A DNA stretch of 64,000 nt from Hyphomicrobiales bacterium (lineage in GTDB: Bacteria; Pseudomonadota; Alphaproteobacteria; Rhizobiales; Beijerinckiaceae). The translations under genes were made by a program, and so were the position numbers. Positions within the stretch are counted from its first letter, which is position 1. Each line of letters starts with the position of its first letter. Under the pieces are notes generated by a model. It did not search any database. It had not been told where the DNA came from and worked only from the letters and a program-made list of their open reading frames with translations. This document shows positions 44,765 to 54,113 of the stretch, in pieces. The DNA lies in assembly GCA_027484605.1 (NCBI GenBank), contig JAIXSR010000087.1:43898-107897 (forward strand), in the 5' to 3' direction.

Positions 44765-45726
44765 GGCTCCACCTCGAAAGCTGTTAGGGCCGGGCGCGGC
44801 GACCAGGCGGGAAGGCCCAGACCCGCGCGCCAGGCCATGGCGATCTCGTCGCGCCGGGCGAACCAGACGCCCGGCTTGCCCGCCATATGCGCCAGCAGGC
44901 GCTCCAGCCCGCCGATCCGTGCCGGCCGGCTGATGATCCGGAGATGGAGCCCGATGGACAGCATGCGCGGTGCCGCGGCGCCTTCCTCATACAGGCGGTC
45001 GAAGGCGGCGATGCAATACCGGGCGAAATCGTCGCCATGGACGAAGGCACCGCCGGGCTGGAACCGCATGTCATTCGTGTCGAACGCATAGGGCAGGATC
45101 ACGAGATCGCGCCCACCGTCGCTGGTCATGAAGGGGCAATCATCGTTATAGGCATTGGAATCATACAGGAATCCGCCATGCTCGATCAGCAGGCGGCGGG
45201 TATTGGGCGAGGTGGCCGAGCGCGTATGCCAGCCCCGGGGCGGGTTGCCCGTGCTCGCCGCAATCGCCGTCACGGTGCGGGCGATGGCGCGCCGTTCGGT
45301 GGCCTCGTCCATATGGACATGCCGTTCCCAGCGCCAGCCATGGGCGGAAACCTCGTGGCCGTCGGCCACGGCCTCGGCCCCGATCCAGGGCGAGTAGGCC
45401 AGCGCCCGCCCGCAGGCATTCAGCGTGGCGCGGACGCCATAGGCCTTCAGCGCGGCACGGATCCGGCCCCAGCCGCGCCTTGTGCCATATTCGTAATGGC
45501 TCTCCATGCAGGGATCCCGCACGCCTTCGGTGCGCTCATGGGCTTCGTAGATCGCCTCGTTCGCCTCGTCCCCGGCAGAAATAGCCAGTTCCGCGCCTTC
45601 CTCGACATTGACGACCACCGAAACCGCGAGCCGGGCGCCGCCGGGCCAGCGGATATCCGGTTCGCCATGCCGATAGCCTTCGAAATCGCGATCGGTTGGC
45701 TTGAGCCAGGGCAGGGAAGGCGCCAT
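44761..45726 (-). CDS. NodB-fold polysaccharide deacetylase / PuuE-type allantoinase-like enzyme
   Basis: Protein of 321 aa with the NodB-like fold: ARLAVSVVVNVEEGAEL, then SHYEYGTRRGWGRIRAALKAYGVRATLNACGRAL, then DGHEVSAHGWRWERH and PPRGWHTR. No signal peptide is seen, so it is cytoplasmic, in line with PuuE allantoinases that open cyclic ureides rather than with secreted chitin deacetylases. Its place between an amidase and a Pot-type transporter supports a ureide substrate (inference). Start and stop overlap or nearly touch the neighbouring genes. Confidence 0.86.
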   Translation of the reverse strand: MAPSLPWLKPTDRDFEGYRHGEPDIRWPGGARLAVSVVVNVEEGAELAISAGDEANEAIYEAHERTEGVRDPCMESHYEYGTRRGWGRIRAALKAYGVRATLNACGRALAYSPWIGAEAVADGHEVSAHGWRWERHVHMDEATERRAIARTVTAIAASTGNPPRGWHTRSATSPNTRRLLIEHGGFLYDSNAYNDDCPFMTSDGGRDLVILPYAFDTNDMRFQPGGAFVHGDDFARYCIAAFDRLYEEGAAAPRMLSIGLHLRIISRPARIGGLERLLAHMAGKPGVWFARRDEIAMAWRAGLGLPAWSPRPALTAFEVEP

Positions 45727-45729
45727 CGA

Positions 45730-46530
45730 TCAGAAATCCGCCAGCCGCTTCAGCCCGACCAGCCGGTCGCCGATGATCATGGCCAGAACGGCCAGCAGGA
45801 TGAGCAGGGTCGAGACGGCGGCAATCATCGGATCGGGGCGTTCCTCTACCAGTTGCAGCATCTGGATCGGCAGCGTCTTTGTCCAGGCATCCGTAAAGAA
45901 GATCGAGATCGGATAATTGTCCATAGAGGCGAGGAAGGCGAACATGCCGGAGGTGAGGAAAGCCGGCGCGAGGGCGGGCACCAGAACCTTCCGGATGGCT
46001 TGCAGATACGAGCAGCCAAGCGTGCGTGCCGCCTCGATCAGCGTGAAATCGAACAGGCTGAGCGCCGCGAGCACCGTCCGCACCACATAGGGCATGGTGA
46101 TGACCACATGCGCCACAAGCAGGCTGGTCCAGGTGTCACGCAGGCCGAAGGCGCGGAAACCCTGAAGCATCGCGATGCCGACCACGAGGCCCGGCAGCAT
46201 CAGCGGCGAGATCAGGAAGGTGGTGATCGCCTCGCGCCCGGGAAACGTGCCCCGGACCAGCGCGATCGCGCAGAGCGTCACGAGGATCAGGGCCAGCAGG
46301 GTCGAGAGGCCGGCAATCTGCACCGAGGTCCAGAGCGAGGCGGCAAGGCCGCGCGTCGCGGGCAGGCGCTCGTACCAGCGGAACGACCAGCCCGGAGGCG
46401 GCAGCGAGAACACCGTGGAATCGCCAAAGGAAACGGCCACGGTGATGACGAGCGGCGCCATCAGGAAGATCACCGCGAGGCTGGCAATGGTCCAGATCAG
46501 CGCTGTTGTCGCTTTCTCGATCGCGGTCAT
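45730..46530 (-). CDS. ABC permease, PotC-like
   Basis: Inner-membrane permease of 266 aa of the spermidine/putrescine-iron type. About six helices are seen, with EAA loop LIEAARTLGCSYLQAIRKVLVPALAPAF and the PotC-like segment FAFLASMDNYPISIFFTDAWTKTLPIQML. It overlaps the PotB-like gene by 4 bases and ends 3 bases before the deacetylase gene, so transport and hydrolysis are encoded on one transcript. Confidence 0.93.
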   Translation of the reverse strand: MTAIEKATTALIWTIASLAVIFLMAPLVITVAVSFGDSTVFSLPPPGWSFRWYERLPATRGLAASLWTSVQIAGLSTLLALILVTLCAIALVRGTFPGREAITTFLISPLMLPGLVVGIAMLQGFRAFGLRDTWTSLLVAHVVITMPYVVRTVLAALSLFDFTLIEAARTLGCSYLQAIRKVLVPALAPAFLTSGMFAFLASMDNYPISIFFTDAWTKTLPIQMLQLVEERPDPMIAAVSTLLILLAVLAMIIGDRLVGLKRLADF

Positions 46531-47363
46531 GCCATCCTCCCGATCCGCCGCGAGAGGATCGTCGAGCCGACGACGATCGAGACGGCGAGCACCAGCAGCA
46601 CGACCGCTGTGGCCGAACCGAGCGCCTCGTTGCGCATCAGCAGGAAGGACCGCCCGGTCAGGGTGGCCAGCGTCTGGAACCGGTCGCCCATCAGCAGGCT
46701 CGGAATGACGAACATCGAGACCGAGAGCGAGAAGACGAAGGCCATGCCGCTGATCAGCCCGGGCATGGTCAGCGGCAGGATGATCTTGCGGAACCGGTAG
46801 AACGGGCTCGCGCCGAGGGTCGCTCCGGCTTCGGAAAGGCGCGGATCGATGAGCTTCACAACCGAATAGATCGGCAGGATCATGAAGGGCAGGAACACAT
46901 TGGCGGCGCCGATCACGAGGCCGGGCTCGGTGAAGAGCAGGCGCTGCGGCTCGTCCCAGATGCCGGTGGCGACGAGCAGCTTGGCGATGGCACCATCGCG
47001 CCGCAGCACGATCTGCCAGGCAAAGGCCTTCACCACCACGCCGACGGACAGGGGCAGGATGATGGCCGTCAGCAGCATGACCTGCGCCAGCCCCCGCGCC
47101 CGGGCCAAAGCCAGTGCGACAGGATAGCCGATGACCAGCGAGACGAGCGTCACCAGCAGGGCGATGCGCAGGGTATTGCCGATCACCCGCCAGTTATACT
47201 CATCGGCGAAGAAGCCCGCGAAGAGCGACAGGGTCGGCCCGTTCGGGCCGATCACGCTGCGGCCGAGCAGATAGATCAGCGGCAACGCATAGAAGAAGGC
47301 GAGATAGAGCAGGGCAGGTGCGGCCAGCCACAGCATCCTGTCGCGGGGCAGGAAGCGCATCAT
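46527..47363 (-). CDS. ABC permease, PotB-like
   Basis: First channel subunit (278 aa). It has an N-terminal helix (LWLAAPALLYLAFFYALPLIYLLGRSVIG), an EAA loop (LIDPRLSEAGATLGASPFYRFRKIILPLTMPG) and FVFSLSVSMFVIPSLLMGDRFQTL, typical of PotB-type permeases. Overlaps of 4 bases with both neighbours show tight coupling. Confidence 0.93.
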   Translation of the reverse strand: MMRFLPRDRMLWLAAPALLYLAFFYALPLIYLLGRSVIGPNGPTLSLFAGFFADEYNWRVIGNTLRIALLVTLVSLVIGYPVALALARARGLAQVMLLTAIILPLSVGVVVKAFAWQIVLRRDGAIAKLLVATGIWDEPQRLLFTEPGLVIGAANVFLPFMILPIYSVVKLIDPRLSEAGATLGASPFYRFRKIILPLTMPGLISGMAFVFSLSVSMFVIPSLLMGDRFQTLATLTGRSFLLMRNEALGSATAVVLLVLAVSIVVGSTILSRRIGRMA

Positions 47364-48436
47364 GCGGTGGCCAGCGGGTAGGCGATCGTGTCCTCGACCG
47401 CGAAGGAGATCTGCACGGGCACGCCGGGTGCGAGGCCGGCCGGCAGCGCGCCGGATATCTCGATCATGACGGGGTGCTGGTCCGGGCTGGCAAAATGCGC
47501 CTGGATGCGCGCGCCCTGGAAGACGATATCGGACAGGACGGGCGCTGCGACATTCGTCCCGCCTTCCGCGCCGAACCGGATCCGCTCTGGCCGGACACCC
47601 AGCAGCACCGGGCTGCCAACCTCGAAGCGCCCGCGACCCCGGATAGCGCCGAGCGGCGTCTCGACTGTGACGAAGCCGTCCGGATCATAGCCGGACACCG
47701 TGCCGGCAATGCGGGTGGACAGGCCGACAAATTCCAGCGCGAAGGGCGTCGCCGGGCGGGCATAGATTGCCTCCGGCGTGTCGAGCTGCTCGATCCGGCC
47801 GCGATTCATGACGGCGATCCGGTCGGACATGATCAGCGCCTCGTCCTGATCATGCGTCACGAAAATGGCGGTCGTGCCCAATTCCCGCAGCAGGCGGCGC
47901 AGGTCGATCTGCATGGTTTCGCGCAGCTTCCGGTCGAGCGCCGAGAAAGGCTCGTCGAGAAGCAGCAGTTTCGGTTTCGTCGCGAGTGCGCGGGCCACAG
48001 CCACGCGCTGCTGCTGCCCGCCGGAAAGGGCCCTGACCGATCGGTCGGCGAAGGCGGCCATGTGGATCAGTGCCAGGAAGCGCTCCACCGTGGCGCTGAT
48101 TTCCGTCGCCGGCGCTCCCTTGGCCCGCAATCCGAAGGCGATGTTCTCTGCCACCGTGAGATGCGGGAAAAGGGCGTAGTTCTGGAACACCACACCCACA
48201 TCGCGTCGATGCGGCGGCAGGCGCGAAATGTCCTGCCCGTCGAGCGTGACGCTGCCGCCATCAGCCGCGGCAAGGCCGGCAATGATCCGCAGGAGGGTGG
48301 TCTTGCCGCAGCCCGAAGGCCCCAGCAGCGAGATGAACTCGCCGCGCGAGACAGCCAGATCCACCCCGTCAAGAACGGGCCCGGACCCGAAATCCTTGCT
48401 CGCCTTCCGGATATCGAGAAACGGGGCCGGGTTCAT
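47360..48436 (-). CDS. ABC ATPase, PotA-like
   Basis: ATPase of 358 aa. Walker A is GPSGCGKTT, Q-loop VFQNYALFPHLTV, signature LSGGQQQRVAVARAL, Walker B LLLLDEPFSALD, and switch His is in FVTHDQDEA. A C-terminal TOBE domain (LLGVRPERIRFG) follows. It drives import with the two permeases and the binding protein. It starts 46 bases after the binding-protein stop. Confidence 0.93.
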   Translation of the reverse strand: MNPAPFLDIRKASKDFGSGPVLDGVDLAVSRGEFISLLGPSGCGKTTLLRIIAGLAAADGGSVTLDGQDISRLPPHRRDVGVVFQNYALFPHLTVAENIAFGLRAKGAPATEISATVERFLALIHMAAFADRSVRALSGGQQQRVAVARALATKPKLLLLDEPFSALDRKLRETMQIDLRRLLRELGTTAIFVTHDQDEALIMSDRIAVMNRGRIEQLDTPEAIYARPATPFALEFVGLSTRIAGTVSGYDPDGFVTVETPLGAIRGRGRFEVGSPVLLGVRPERIRFGAEGGTNVAAPVLSDIVFQGARIQAHFASPDQHPVMIEISGALPAGLAPGVPVQISFAVEDTIAYPLATA

Positions 48437-48482
48437 GGTCGGGCCTGCTCTGGGCGGGGGAGGGAAGGGCGAAAGGCCAGCG

Positions 48483-49550
48483 TCAGCTGGCCATCTCGCG
48501 ATCCCAGCGCTTCACCCATTCATTGCGGTTCTCGGCCACAAAGGCCCAGTCGATCGTGTGGATCTTCGCATCCGTCGGCATGCCCGGCGGAACCGGCGCA
48601 TCGATGTTGGTCGGCATGGCGAAGGTCGGCGGGGCGATCTTCGACTGGACCTCGGCGCCCAGCAATTCGTTGATATAGGCAAAGGCGAGTTCCATGTTCG
48701 GCCCGCCCTTGACGACAGCGATGCCCGAGGGAACCGGGAAGATGCCTTCCTTCGGCGCGGCCATGGAAACCGGCGCGCCGTCGAGCCGGCGCTGCATCCC
48801 GAACGAGGAGAGCGCGCCGAGGATCATATGGGCCTCGCCCTGTTCGAGCAGCGAGAAAGCCTGCGGCATCTGGCTGTAGACCGTCAGCAGGTTCGGCTTC
48901 AGTTTCTTCAGTTCGCGGAAAGCGCCGTCAATGTCCTTGTAGGCTTCGGCCATCGGCTTGCCCGTCGCGAGATGGGCGAACATGAAGAGGTTCGGCAGGC
49001 CTTCCGTGTTCTGCAGCGAGGGCACGATGATCCGGCCCTTGAACTTCGGATCAAGTGCTTCGGCCCATGAGGCCGGCGGCGTCTTCAGAACATTGGTGTT
49101 GTAGGCAACGCCCTGCCAGGGCTGGAGATAGTTCGCCCACATCCCGTCCATATGCACCGTGCCGGGCTTCAGCTTCGCCATGTTCGGCACCTTGGCCGGC
49201 GTGATCGGCTCCAGCAGGCCTTCCTTGACGGCGAGGATCATCACCGGATCGTCCATCTGCACGATGGAGAGATAGGGCTTGTCCTTGTTCTTCTGCATCT
49301 TCTCGAGGTTCACGAGGCTGCGCGTGCCCTCGAAGGTGAGCTTGGCGTTGTACTTCTTCTCGAAGGCCGGCATCACATGGGTTTCCACCCAGGGCTTGTG
49401 GCTGGCGGCGCCGCCGATGACGATCTCGCGCACCTGCGCCCGGAGGATGCCCGGCATGGCAAGGCCGGCCCCGATGGCCGCGCTGCTATGGAGCAAGGTC
49501 CGCCGGCTGAGGCGGAATCCGGCATTGTCGGGGTTCACGGTCTTGGTCAT
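48483..49550 (-). CDS. ABC substrate-binding protein (PotD/family 1)
   Basis: Periplasmic binding protein of 355 aa with a Tat-type signal (RLSRRTLLHSSAAIGAGLAMPG). The mature chain begins EIVIGGAASHKPWVETHVMPAFEKKYNAKLTFEGT, as in family 1 binding proteins of the polyamine/iron group. NVLKTPPASWAEALDPKFKGRIIVPS is the hinge region. It is the first gene of the eight-gene operon. The ligand is probably the ureide, hydantoin or amide that the downstream enzymes break down. Confidence 0.92.
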   Translation of the reverse strand: MTKTVNPDNAGFRLSRRTLLHSSAAIGAGLAMPGILRAQVREIVIGGAASHKPWVETHVMPAFEKKYNAKLTFEGTRSLVNLEKMQKNKDKPYLSIVQMDDPVMILAVKEGLLEPITPAKVPNMAKLKPGTVHMDGMWANYLQPWQGVAYNTNVLKTPPASWAEALDPKFKGRIIVPSLQNTEGLPNLFMFAHLATGKPMAEAYKDIDGAFRELKKLKPNLLTVYSQMPQAFSLLEQGEAHMILGALSSFGMQRRLDGAPVSMAAPKEGIFPVPSGIAVVKGGPNMELAFAYINELLGAEVQSKIAPPTFAMPTNIDAPVPPGMPTDAKIHTIDWAFVAENRNEWVKRWDREMAS

Positions 49551-49724
49551 GCCTAGGCTCTCCTGCTGCTGTGCCGGCCCGCCCGGGGCCCGGTCATTGA
49601 CGCATCAGGAAAGCAAGGGGCATGCCGGGCGGATCTGTATGCCGATCCTGTTCCGGCGACGGCGGGTGCCGGAAAGATAGGCACTTTGCCCACAGGATCG
49701 GCGAACGGCAAAGCGAAAGCTTAT

Positions 49725-49736
49725 ATTGTAGACAAT
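49725..49736. promoter_or_regulatory. GntR-like palindrome upstream of the hydantoin-type operon
   Basis: ATTGT-AG-ACAAT is a perfect palindrome in an AT-rich patch (CTTATATTGTAGACAATCC) within the 198-base gap between the binding-protein gene and the next minus-strand gene. TTGT-N2-ACAA is the usual core of FadR/FCD-type GntR operators. It lies 175 bases upstream of the binding-protein start. No GntR gene is in the window. Confidence 0.5.
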
Positions 49737-49748
49737 CCCCCGGACTGC

Positions 49749-51134
49749 TCAGCCTTCGACGCTGTTGCCGTCGGCATCGCCCGGATCCTTGCGCAGGCGC
49801 AAGCCGGTCATTTCCGCGCCCGAGAGCAATACCAGCAGCAGAGGCAGCCAGGCGACACGGCCCTGATAGCGGTGGTTCGGGTTCGAGAAGGCCCCGCAGA
49901 CTATGGCATTCCCTGCAAGCGCCAGGAAAACGAAAAGGGCCGCCATGGCGGGCCAGCGACTGCCGGCCAGCCATCGGCCGACGGCAAAGAAGCCGAGCGC
50001 CAGAAGGGCCGTCCAGTAGAGGATCGTGTCCCGCGCGGCATAGGATTGGAAATCGATCACGCGTTGCTGATGCGCTCCGAGGAAATCATCGACAAAATCG
50101 AGATAGAGCCTGCGGATCGGTTTCTCGAGATGCCAATGCATCGGCCGGATGCCATCGCCGGTTTCCACCATCCCGAACTGGACAAGAGCCGCCTTCCCGA
50201 GGCGGCTGAACGTCTCGCCGGGATAGCGGTTCAGGATTTCCCGGATGATCGCCTTGGCCTCCTGCTTGTGCGGTTCGCTGCGCCAGCCCCCGAGCTCGTG
50301 GAAGGGGCCGAACGTGTTCCAGAGATAGGCATTCGCCGTGGTCGGCAGGCGCGTCCTGTAGGGGCAGAGCTGCGAAGCCTTCTCGTTGGCCGGGCAGACT
50401 TCGTCGAGATAGCGCTGGACAAGCCCGGTCTCGACGAACAGGGCCAGCCGGAGATTGGCCGGATCGCGAAAGAGGAAAACCCGGCCCGTCGCGGTGAAAT
50501 TCGCCGTCACCGCAATCACCGTGCTGAGGGCGATGGTCGCGGCGAGATCCCCGAGCCGCAGCGCGACCGAAACCCGCGCGAGGCGCAGGAGGGCAAGGAC
50601 CAGGGCGGCGCAGAGGAACAGGCCGCAAACCACCGCAAGATGGCTGAGATGGAAGGAAATCCCGATCGCCGTCAGCCCCACCAGGAGCAATCGCTGCGCG
50701 GCCGGAAGCTTCTGCCCGCAGAGCAAGGCCACGGTGCCCAGCAGCACGGCGCCGGTGACCGCATCCGCCATGATCTGGCTGACATACCAGGCCCAGCCGG
50801 TGAAGGCCGAGACCAGCGCAGCGCCGAACAGGAAGAGCCAGGGCGACAGCGTCGGCACGAAACTGCGTGCCGAAAGCCAGACCATCGTGGCGACCATGAG
50901 CGCCTGCAGCACCAGCGGCGCCCAGAGGCTGCCGGAAAGCCGGGCGAACCACTGGAACCAGCCATAGGGCGCGGTCCGGAAGACCGGCAGGCGCCCGGTA
51001 AACGGCATCTCGAGATAGTCGACGCTGTCATAATAGAAGAGCGGCGCGCCATTCCACAGGGCCGGCCAGAGCAGCAGGCCGGCCAGAACAGCCAGGGCGA
51101 AGCTTGTTGTCGCTTGGGCCTTGAAGGCGCTCAT
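49749..51134 (-). CDS. Multi-spanning membrane protein, function not recognised
   Basis: Integral membrane protein of 461 aa from ATG 51134; the tracked extension is basic, Pro/Arg-rich non-coding leader. It has about ten hydrophobic segments. After the first helix comes WPALWNGAPLFYYDSVDYLEMPFTGRLPVFRTAPYGWF, a first extracytoplasmic loop with acidic residues reminiscent of GT-C glycosyltransferases. A long loop in the second half contains LVQRYLDEVCPANEKASQLCPYRTRLP with two Cys. I do not recognise a specific family. Its neighbour is a secreted GH5 glycosidase, so a role in surface polysaccharide is possible. The 195 bases between the two genes hold nothing I can name. Confidence 0.75.
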   Translation of the reverse strand: MSAFKAQATTSFALAVLAGLLLWPALWNGAPLFYYDSVDYLEMPFTGRLPVFRTAPYGWFQWFARLSGSLWAPLVLQALMVATMVWLSARSFVPTLSPWLFLFGAALVSAFTGWAWYVSQIMADAVTGAVLLGTVALLCGQKLPAAQRLLLVGLTAIGISFHLSHLAVVCGLFLCAALVLALLRLARVSVALRLGDLAATIALSTVIAVTANFTATGRVFLFRDPANLRLALFVETGLVQRYLDEVCPANEKASQLCPYRTRLPTTANAYLWNTFGPFHELGGWRSEPHKQEAKAIIREILNRYPGETFSRLGKAALVQFGMVETGDGIRPMHWHLEKPIRRLYLDFVDDFLGAHQQRVIDFQSYAARDTILYWTALLALGFFAVGRWLAGSRWPAMAALFVFLALAGNAIVCGAFSNPNHRYQGRVAWLPLLLVLLSGAEMTGLRLRKDPGDADGNSVEG

Positions 51135-51329
51135 CGTATTCTTGTTCCGGGCGCGTTCCCGTTTGAAGGACCTGGGTCGCGCAGGCGGAACCGGCCGACG
51201 GGCGATTTTACAGCGTGCTACCCTTGAGAAAGTCAAGCATTGTCGCGCCGGAACCGCAGCCAGGCCACGCCAATGCGCCGAAACCGCGTAGAATCGCGCG
51301 GTTTTTCCGGCCCTGGATACCAAGTCGCC

Positions 51330-52628
51330 CTAGTCGCCCCGGCCGGCTTGCCGCTCTGCCGCACAGGCGGATTCGAGCTCGGGCGACAGCCCGAGGGAGC
51401 GCAGGTAGCAGGGGCGGATCTCGACGTTCCGGAACAGCATGGCCTCGAGATAGGCATCGAGGATGCGCCGCGCCTCCTCCCGCGTCAGTCCGGCACGGGC
51501 GAGGTCCGGCACTGGCATCGAGCCCAGAGCCGCCATCTTGGCCCAGCCCTCGGGTTGCCGGATGCTGGCAATGGTGGAGCGGGAATCGAGGTTCTTGTAG
51601 GTCCAGTAGGACCAGCCGAAACCGTGCCGCTCGTTGAGCAGCCGGTAGGCCTCGTTCCAGCGGTTGTTGAACTCGCCCGCCTCGCCGAGGAAGACCGGCG
51701 CGTTGTTCTTCATCGAGAAATGGATGTAATCCTCGATCGCATCGCGCCGCGTGGACGACCAGAACTGGTGATAGACATAGACGAGGTTGGGCGCGAAAGG
51801 CGGGCCGAAGATCTTCAGGTTCTGGTCCCATTGCGATCCCGCGAGGATGATCACCCGCTGCGGGTCGATCTTGCGGATGGCCGCCACGGCTTCCTTGTAG
51901 AAGGGCTCGAGCAGCCAGTTCAGGCGGTCCTCGTCATGATAGGTCGAGATCGGTTCGTTCAGCAGCTCGAAGCCGAGGATCGTCGGATCGCCCTTGTAGC
52001 GCCGCGCGAATTCCTCCCACCAGGCAATGGTCCGCCGGCCTTCGCGCGGAATGTAGAACATCAGCGGGAAGCCGGTGCCGTCATCATGGTTGATGCCGGT
52101 CTGCCCGCCCGGGGCGGCATGGGCATCGAGAATGACCTTGAGCCCGTATTTGCGGCACCAGCCGATGAAGCGATCGAGCAATGCCCAGCCCGGCCCCTCG
52201 AAGATCAGCGGCTCGTTGCCGCGCACGGTCTGCGCTTCCGGCATGAAGAGCCGGTAATGCAGCGGCACGCGCAGCGTGTTGAACCCGGCTTTCGCGAGGA
52301 AGGCGACGTCTTCCTCGGTGATGTAGTTCTCGCGGAAACGCGTCCAGAACCGGGCCGATTCCTCCTCGCCGATAGCCAGCGCGAACAGGCGGGCGATCTC
52401 GGTCGGCGATCGCGCCTTCTTGAACTTGAACATATAGCCTTCCGGCACCAGCCAGTTGCCGAGCCCGATGCCCCGGATGAGGAACACCTCGCCCGACGGG
52501 CGGACAAGGTCACGGCCGCGCACCTCGATCCGGTCATTGTCCGGAGAGGCAGCGCCCGTAAGGCCCGGAACCAGCAAGCTGCCCAGGCAGGCCAGGGCGA
52601 GAAGGAAGGCACGCAGCGTCAGGGGCAC
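51330..52628 (-). CDS. Secreted glycoside hydrolase family 5 (cellulase-like)
   Basis: Exported retaining beta-glycosidase of 432 aa with a signal peptide (TLRAFLLALACLGSLLVPGLTGA). GH5 landmarks are RGIGLGNWLVPEGYMF near the N-terminus, FNTLRVPLHYRLF, and the acid/base Glu in GFELLNEPIS (E225). YVYHQFW and the nucleophile Glu in PVFLGEAGEFN (E316) follow. The family covers endoglucanases, mannanases and glucosidases; the exact specificity is not visible. No carbohydrate-binding module is attached. It may trim a self-made glucan rather than degrade plant cellulose, given the membrane-protein neighbour. Confidence 0.9.
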   Translation of the reverse strand: MPLTLRAFLLALACLGSLLVPGLTGAASPDNDRIEVRGRDLVRPSGEVFLIRGIGLGNWLVPEGYMFKFKKARSPTEIARLFALAIGEEESARFWTRFRENYITEEDVAFLAKAGFNTLRVPLHYRLFMPEAQTVRGNEPLIFEGPGWALLDRFIGWCRKYGLKVILDAHAAPGGQTGINHDDGTGFPLMFYIPREGRRTIAWWEEFARRYKGDPTILGFELLNEPISTYHDEDRLNWLLEPFYKEAVAAIRKIDPQRVIILAGSQWDQNLKIFGPPFAPNLVYVYHQFWSSTRRDAIEDYIHFSMKNNAPVFLGEAGEFNNRWNEAYRLLNERHGFGWSYWTYKNLDSRSTIASIRQPEGWAKMAALGSMPVPDLARAGLTREEARRILDAYLEAMLFRNVEIRPCYLRSLGLSPELESACAAERQAGRGD

Positions 52629-52722
52629 GCAAAACTCCGCTTGGAAGGAATGCCGGAAGGGCTTCCGATCCGGCCGCCGGCAATGCTAAGGACACCGGCC
52701 CGCCAAAGGATTAGACTCGCCC

Positions 52723-54027
52723 GTGGATGACGCCAAGTTCCTTCTTCTTTTCGCGCTGGTCGGTTTCACGGCCTTCTTGAGCTTCCGCTACCGCGTCATT
52801 CCCTTCGTGGCGCTGGTGCTGGCCACCTGCCTGTTCTGCCTCGTCCTCCGTGTCGACCTCACCTGGGTTGCGCGCAGCTTCCATAACGGCTTCGGCCAGT
52901 CGCTCGCGGCCGGCGGTCTGACGATCCTCGCCGGCATCCTCGTCAGCTGGATCGGCGCCGGCACCGGTGCTCTCGAACGGTTGCGTGCCGGATTGTCGCC
53001 GGTTTCGCGGCGGCGCCTTCTCTGGCTGCTGGCCCTGCCGGCGGGCATCGGCGGGACGCCGCTCGCCGCCCTGGCCGTCCTGCAGCCGGTGCTCGCCCTT
53101 GTCGAAGCCGGACGCACCCGTGCGGCGCTTGGAGCCGCCGCCATCGTCAATGCGCTGCAGGGAGCGCTGCTGCCGGCCCCGTTGCCCATCGCCGCCATGG
53201 CTGTCCTGCAGGCCGACTGGCGCCTTGTCCTGACATTCGGGGCGCCTTTGGCCATCGTGCAGGCATTGTTCGGCCTCATCATCACCCGCCGCGCGCCGGA
53301 CCTTCCGGCAACCCCGCTGCCCGTGGCACCGCCCGGGCCGGGCCGCGCGGTGATCGGTTACGGGCTCGCCATTCTCTGCCTGCTGGCAATGATCATCCTC
53401 AATGCGCTGGGGCAGATCCCCAGCGAGCCGCTCGGCAGCGGCAATACCCGCGAGCAGATGATCCGGCTCGGCCTGCCGCTGATGCTGCTTGTCATCGGTC
53501 TTGGCTTCGCCCTTCTGCCGGCCGGGTCTGGCGCAATCCGGGAGGCATTGGCCGGGGAGGGCACCGTCGCGCGCGCCATCACGGCCTCCGCCGGACTCCT
53601 GCTGGCCATCGGCGCGGCTGGCGGGCTTCAGCTTGTCCTGCATCAGGACGGATTCGCCAGCCTGGCCGTCGAGGCCGTAGCGGAAGGCCCGGCCTGGCTG
53701 GGGCTGGCCCTGCCGTTCCTCGTGGCGCTTGTCAGCCGCGTCCTTCAGGGCTCTGCCCTGACGGCCACCATCACGGCGGCAGGCGTCATGATCCCGCTTC
53801 TGGGCCCGATGGGCCTGGATGATCCGGAAGGGCGCGCGCTGGTTGTCCTTGCCGTGACCGGCGGTGCCATCGGCGCGCCCCATATCCAGGACGGCTCGTT
53901 CTGGCTTGCCTGCCATCAGGCCGGTTTGCGGGCCGATCAGGGCCTTCGCTGGGTGACCCTGACAGCGCTGCTGCAGGCCCTGCTCGGGCTCCTGTTCCTC
54001 CTGGTCCTGCAGGCCATGATGCGATAG
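52723..54027 (+). CDS. GntP-type permease-like membrane protein
   Basis: Inner-membrane protein of 434 aa with about twelve helices, starting at GTG 52723. The C-terminal half (LVSRVLQGSALTATITAAGVMIPLL, then GGAIGAPHIQDGSFWLACHQAGL) resembles the gluconate:H+ symporter family GntP, where the matching region reads VRxxQGSATVA...HVNDSGFW. The N-terminal half is less obviously related. It may import a sugar acid or other carboxylate. It is divergent from the GH5 gene with a 94-base promoter gap. Confidence 0.72.
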   Translation: MDDAKFLLLFALVGFTAFLSFRYRVIPFVALVLATCLFCLVLRVDLTWVARSFHNGFGQSLAAGGLTILAGILVSWIGAGTGALERLRAGLSPVSRRRLLWLLALPAGIGGTPLAALAVLQPVLALVEAGRTRAALGAAAIVNALQGALLPAPLPIAAMAVLQADWRLVLTFGAPLAIVQALFGLIITRRAPDLPATPLPVAPPGPGRAVIGYGLAILCLLAMIILNALGQIPSEPLGSGNTREQMIRLGLPLMLLVIGLGFALLPAGSGAIREALAGEGTVARAITASAGLLLAIGAAGGLQLVLHQDGFASLAVEAVAEGPAWLGLALPFLVALVSRVLQGSALTATITAAGVMIPLLGPMGLDDPEGRALVVLAVTGGAIGAPHIQDGSFWLACHQAGLRADQGLRWVTLTALLQALLGLLFLLVLQAMMR

Positions 54028-54113
54028 CGACATCCGGGGCAGTGGCCACCGGCACAGGACTTTGCTACTGCTTGTATGGCAGGCATGGCCTGCGGGCCGC
54101 GGGGGCGGGGACT

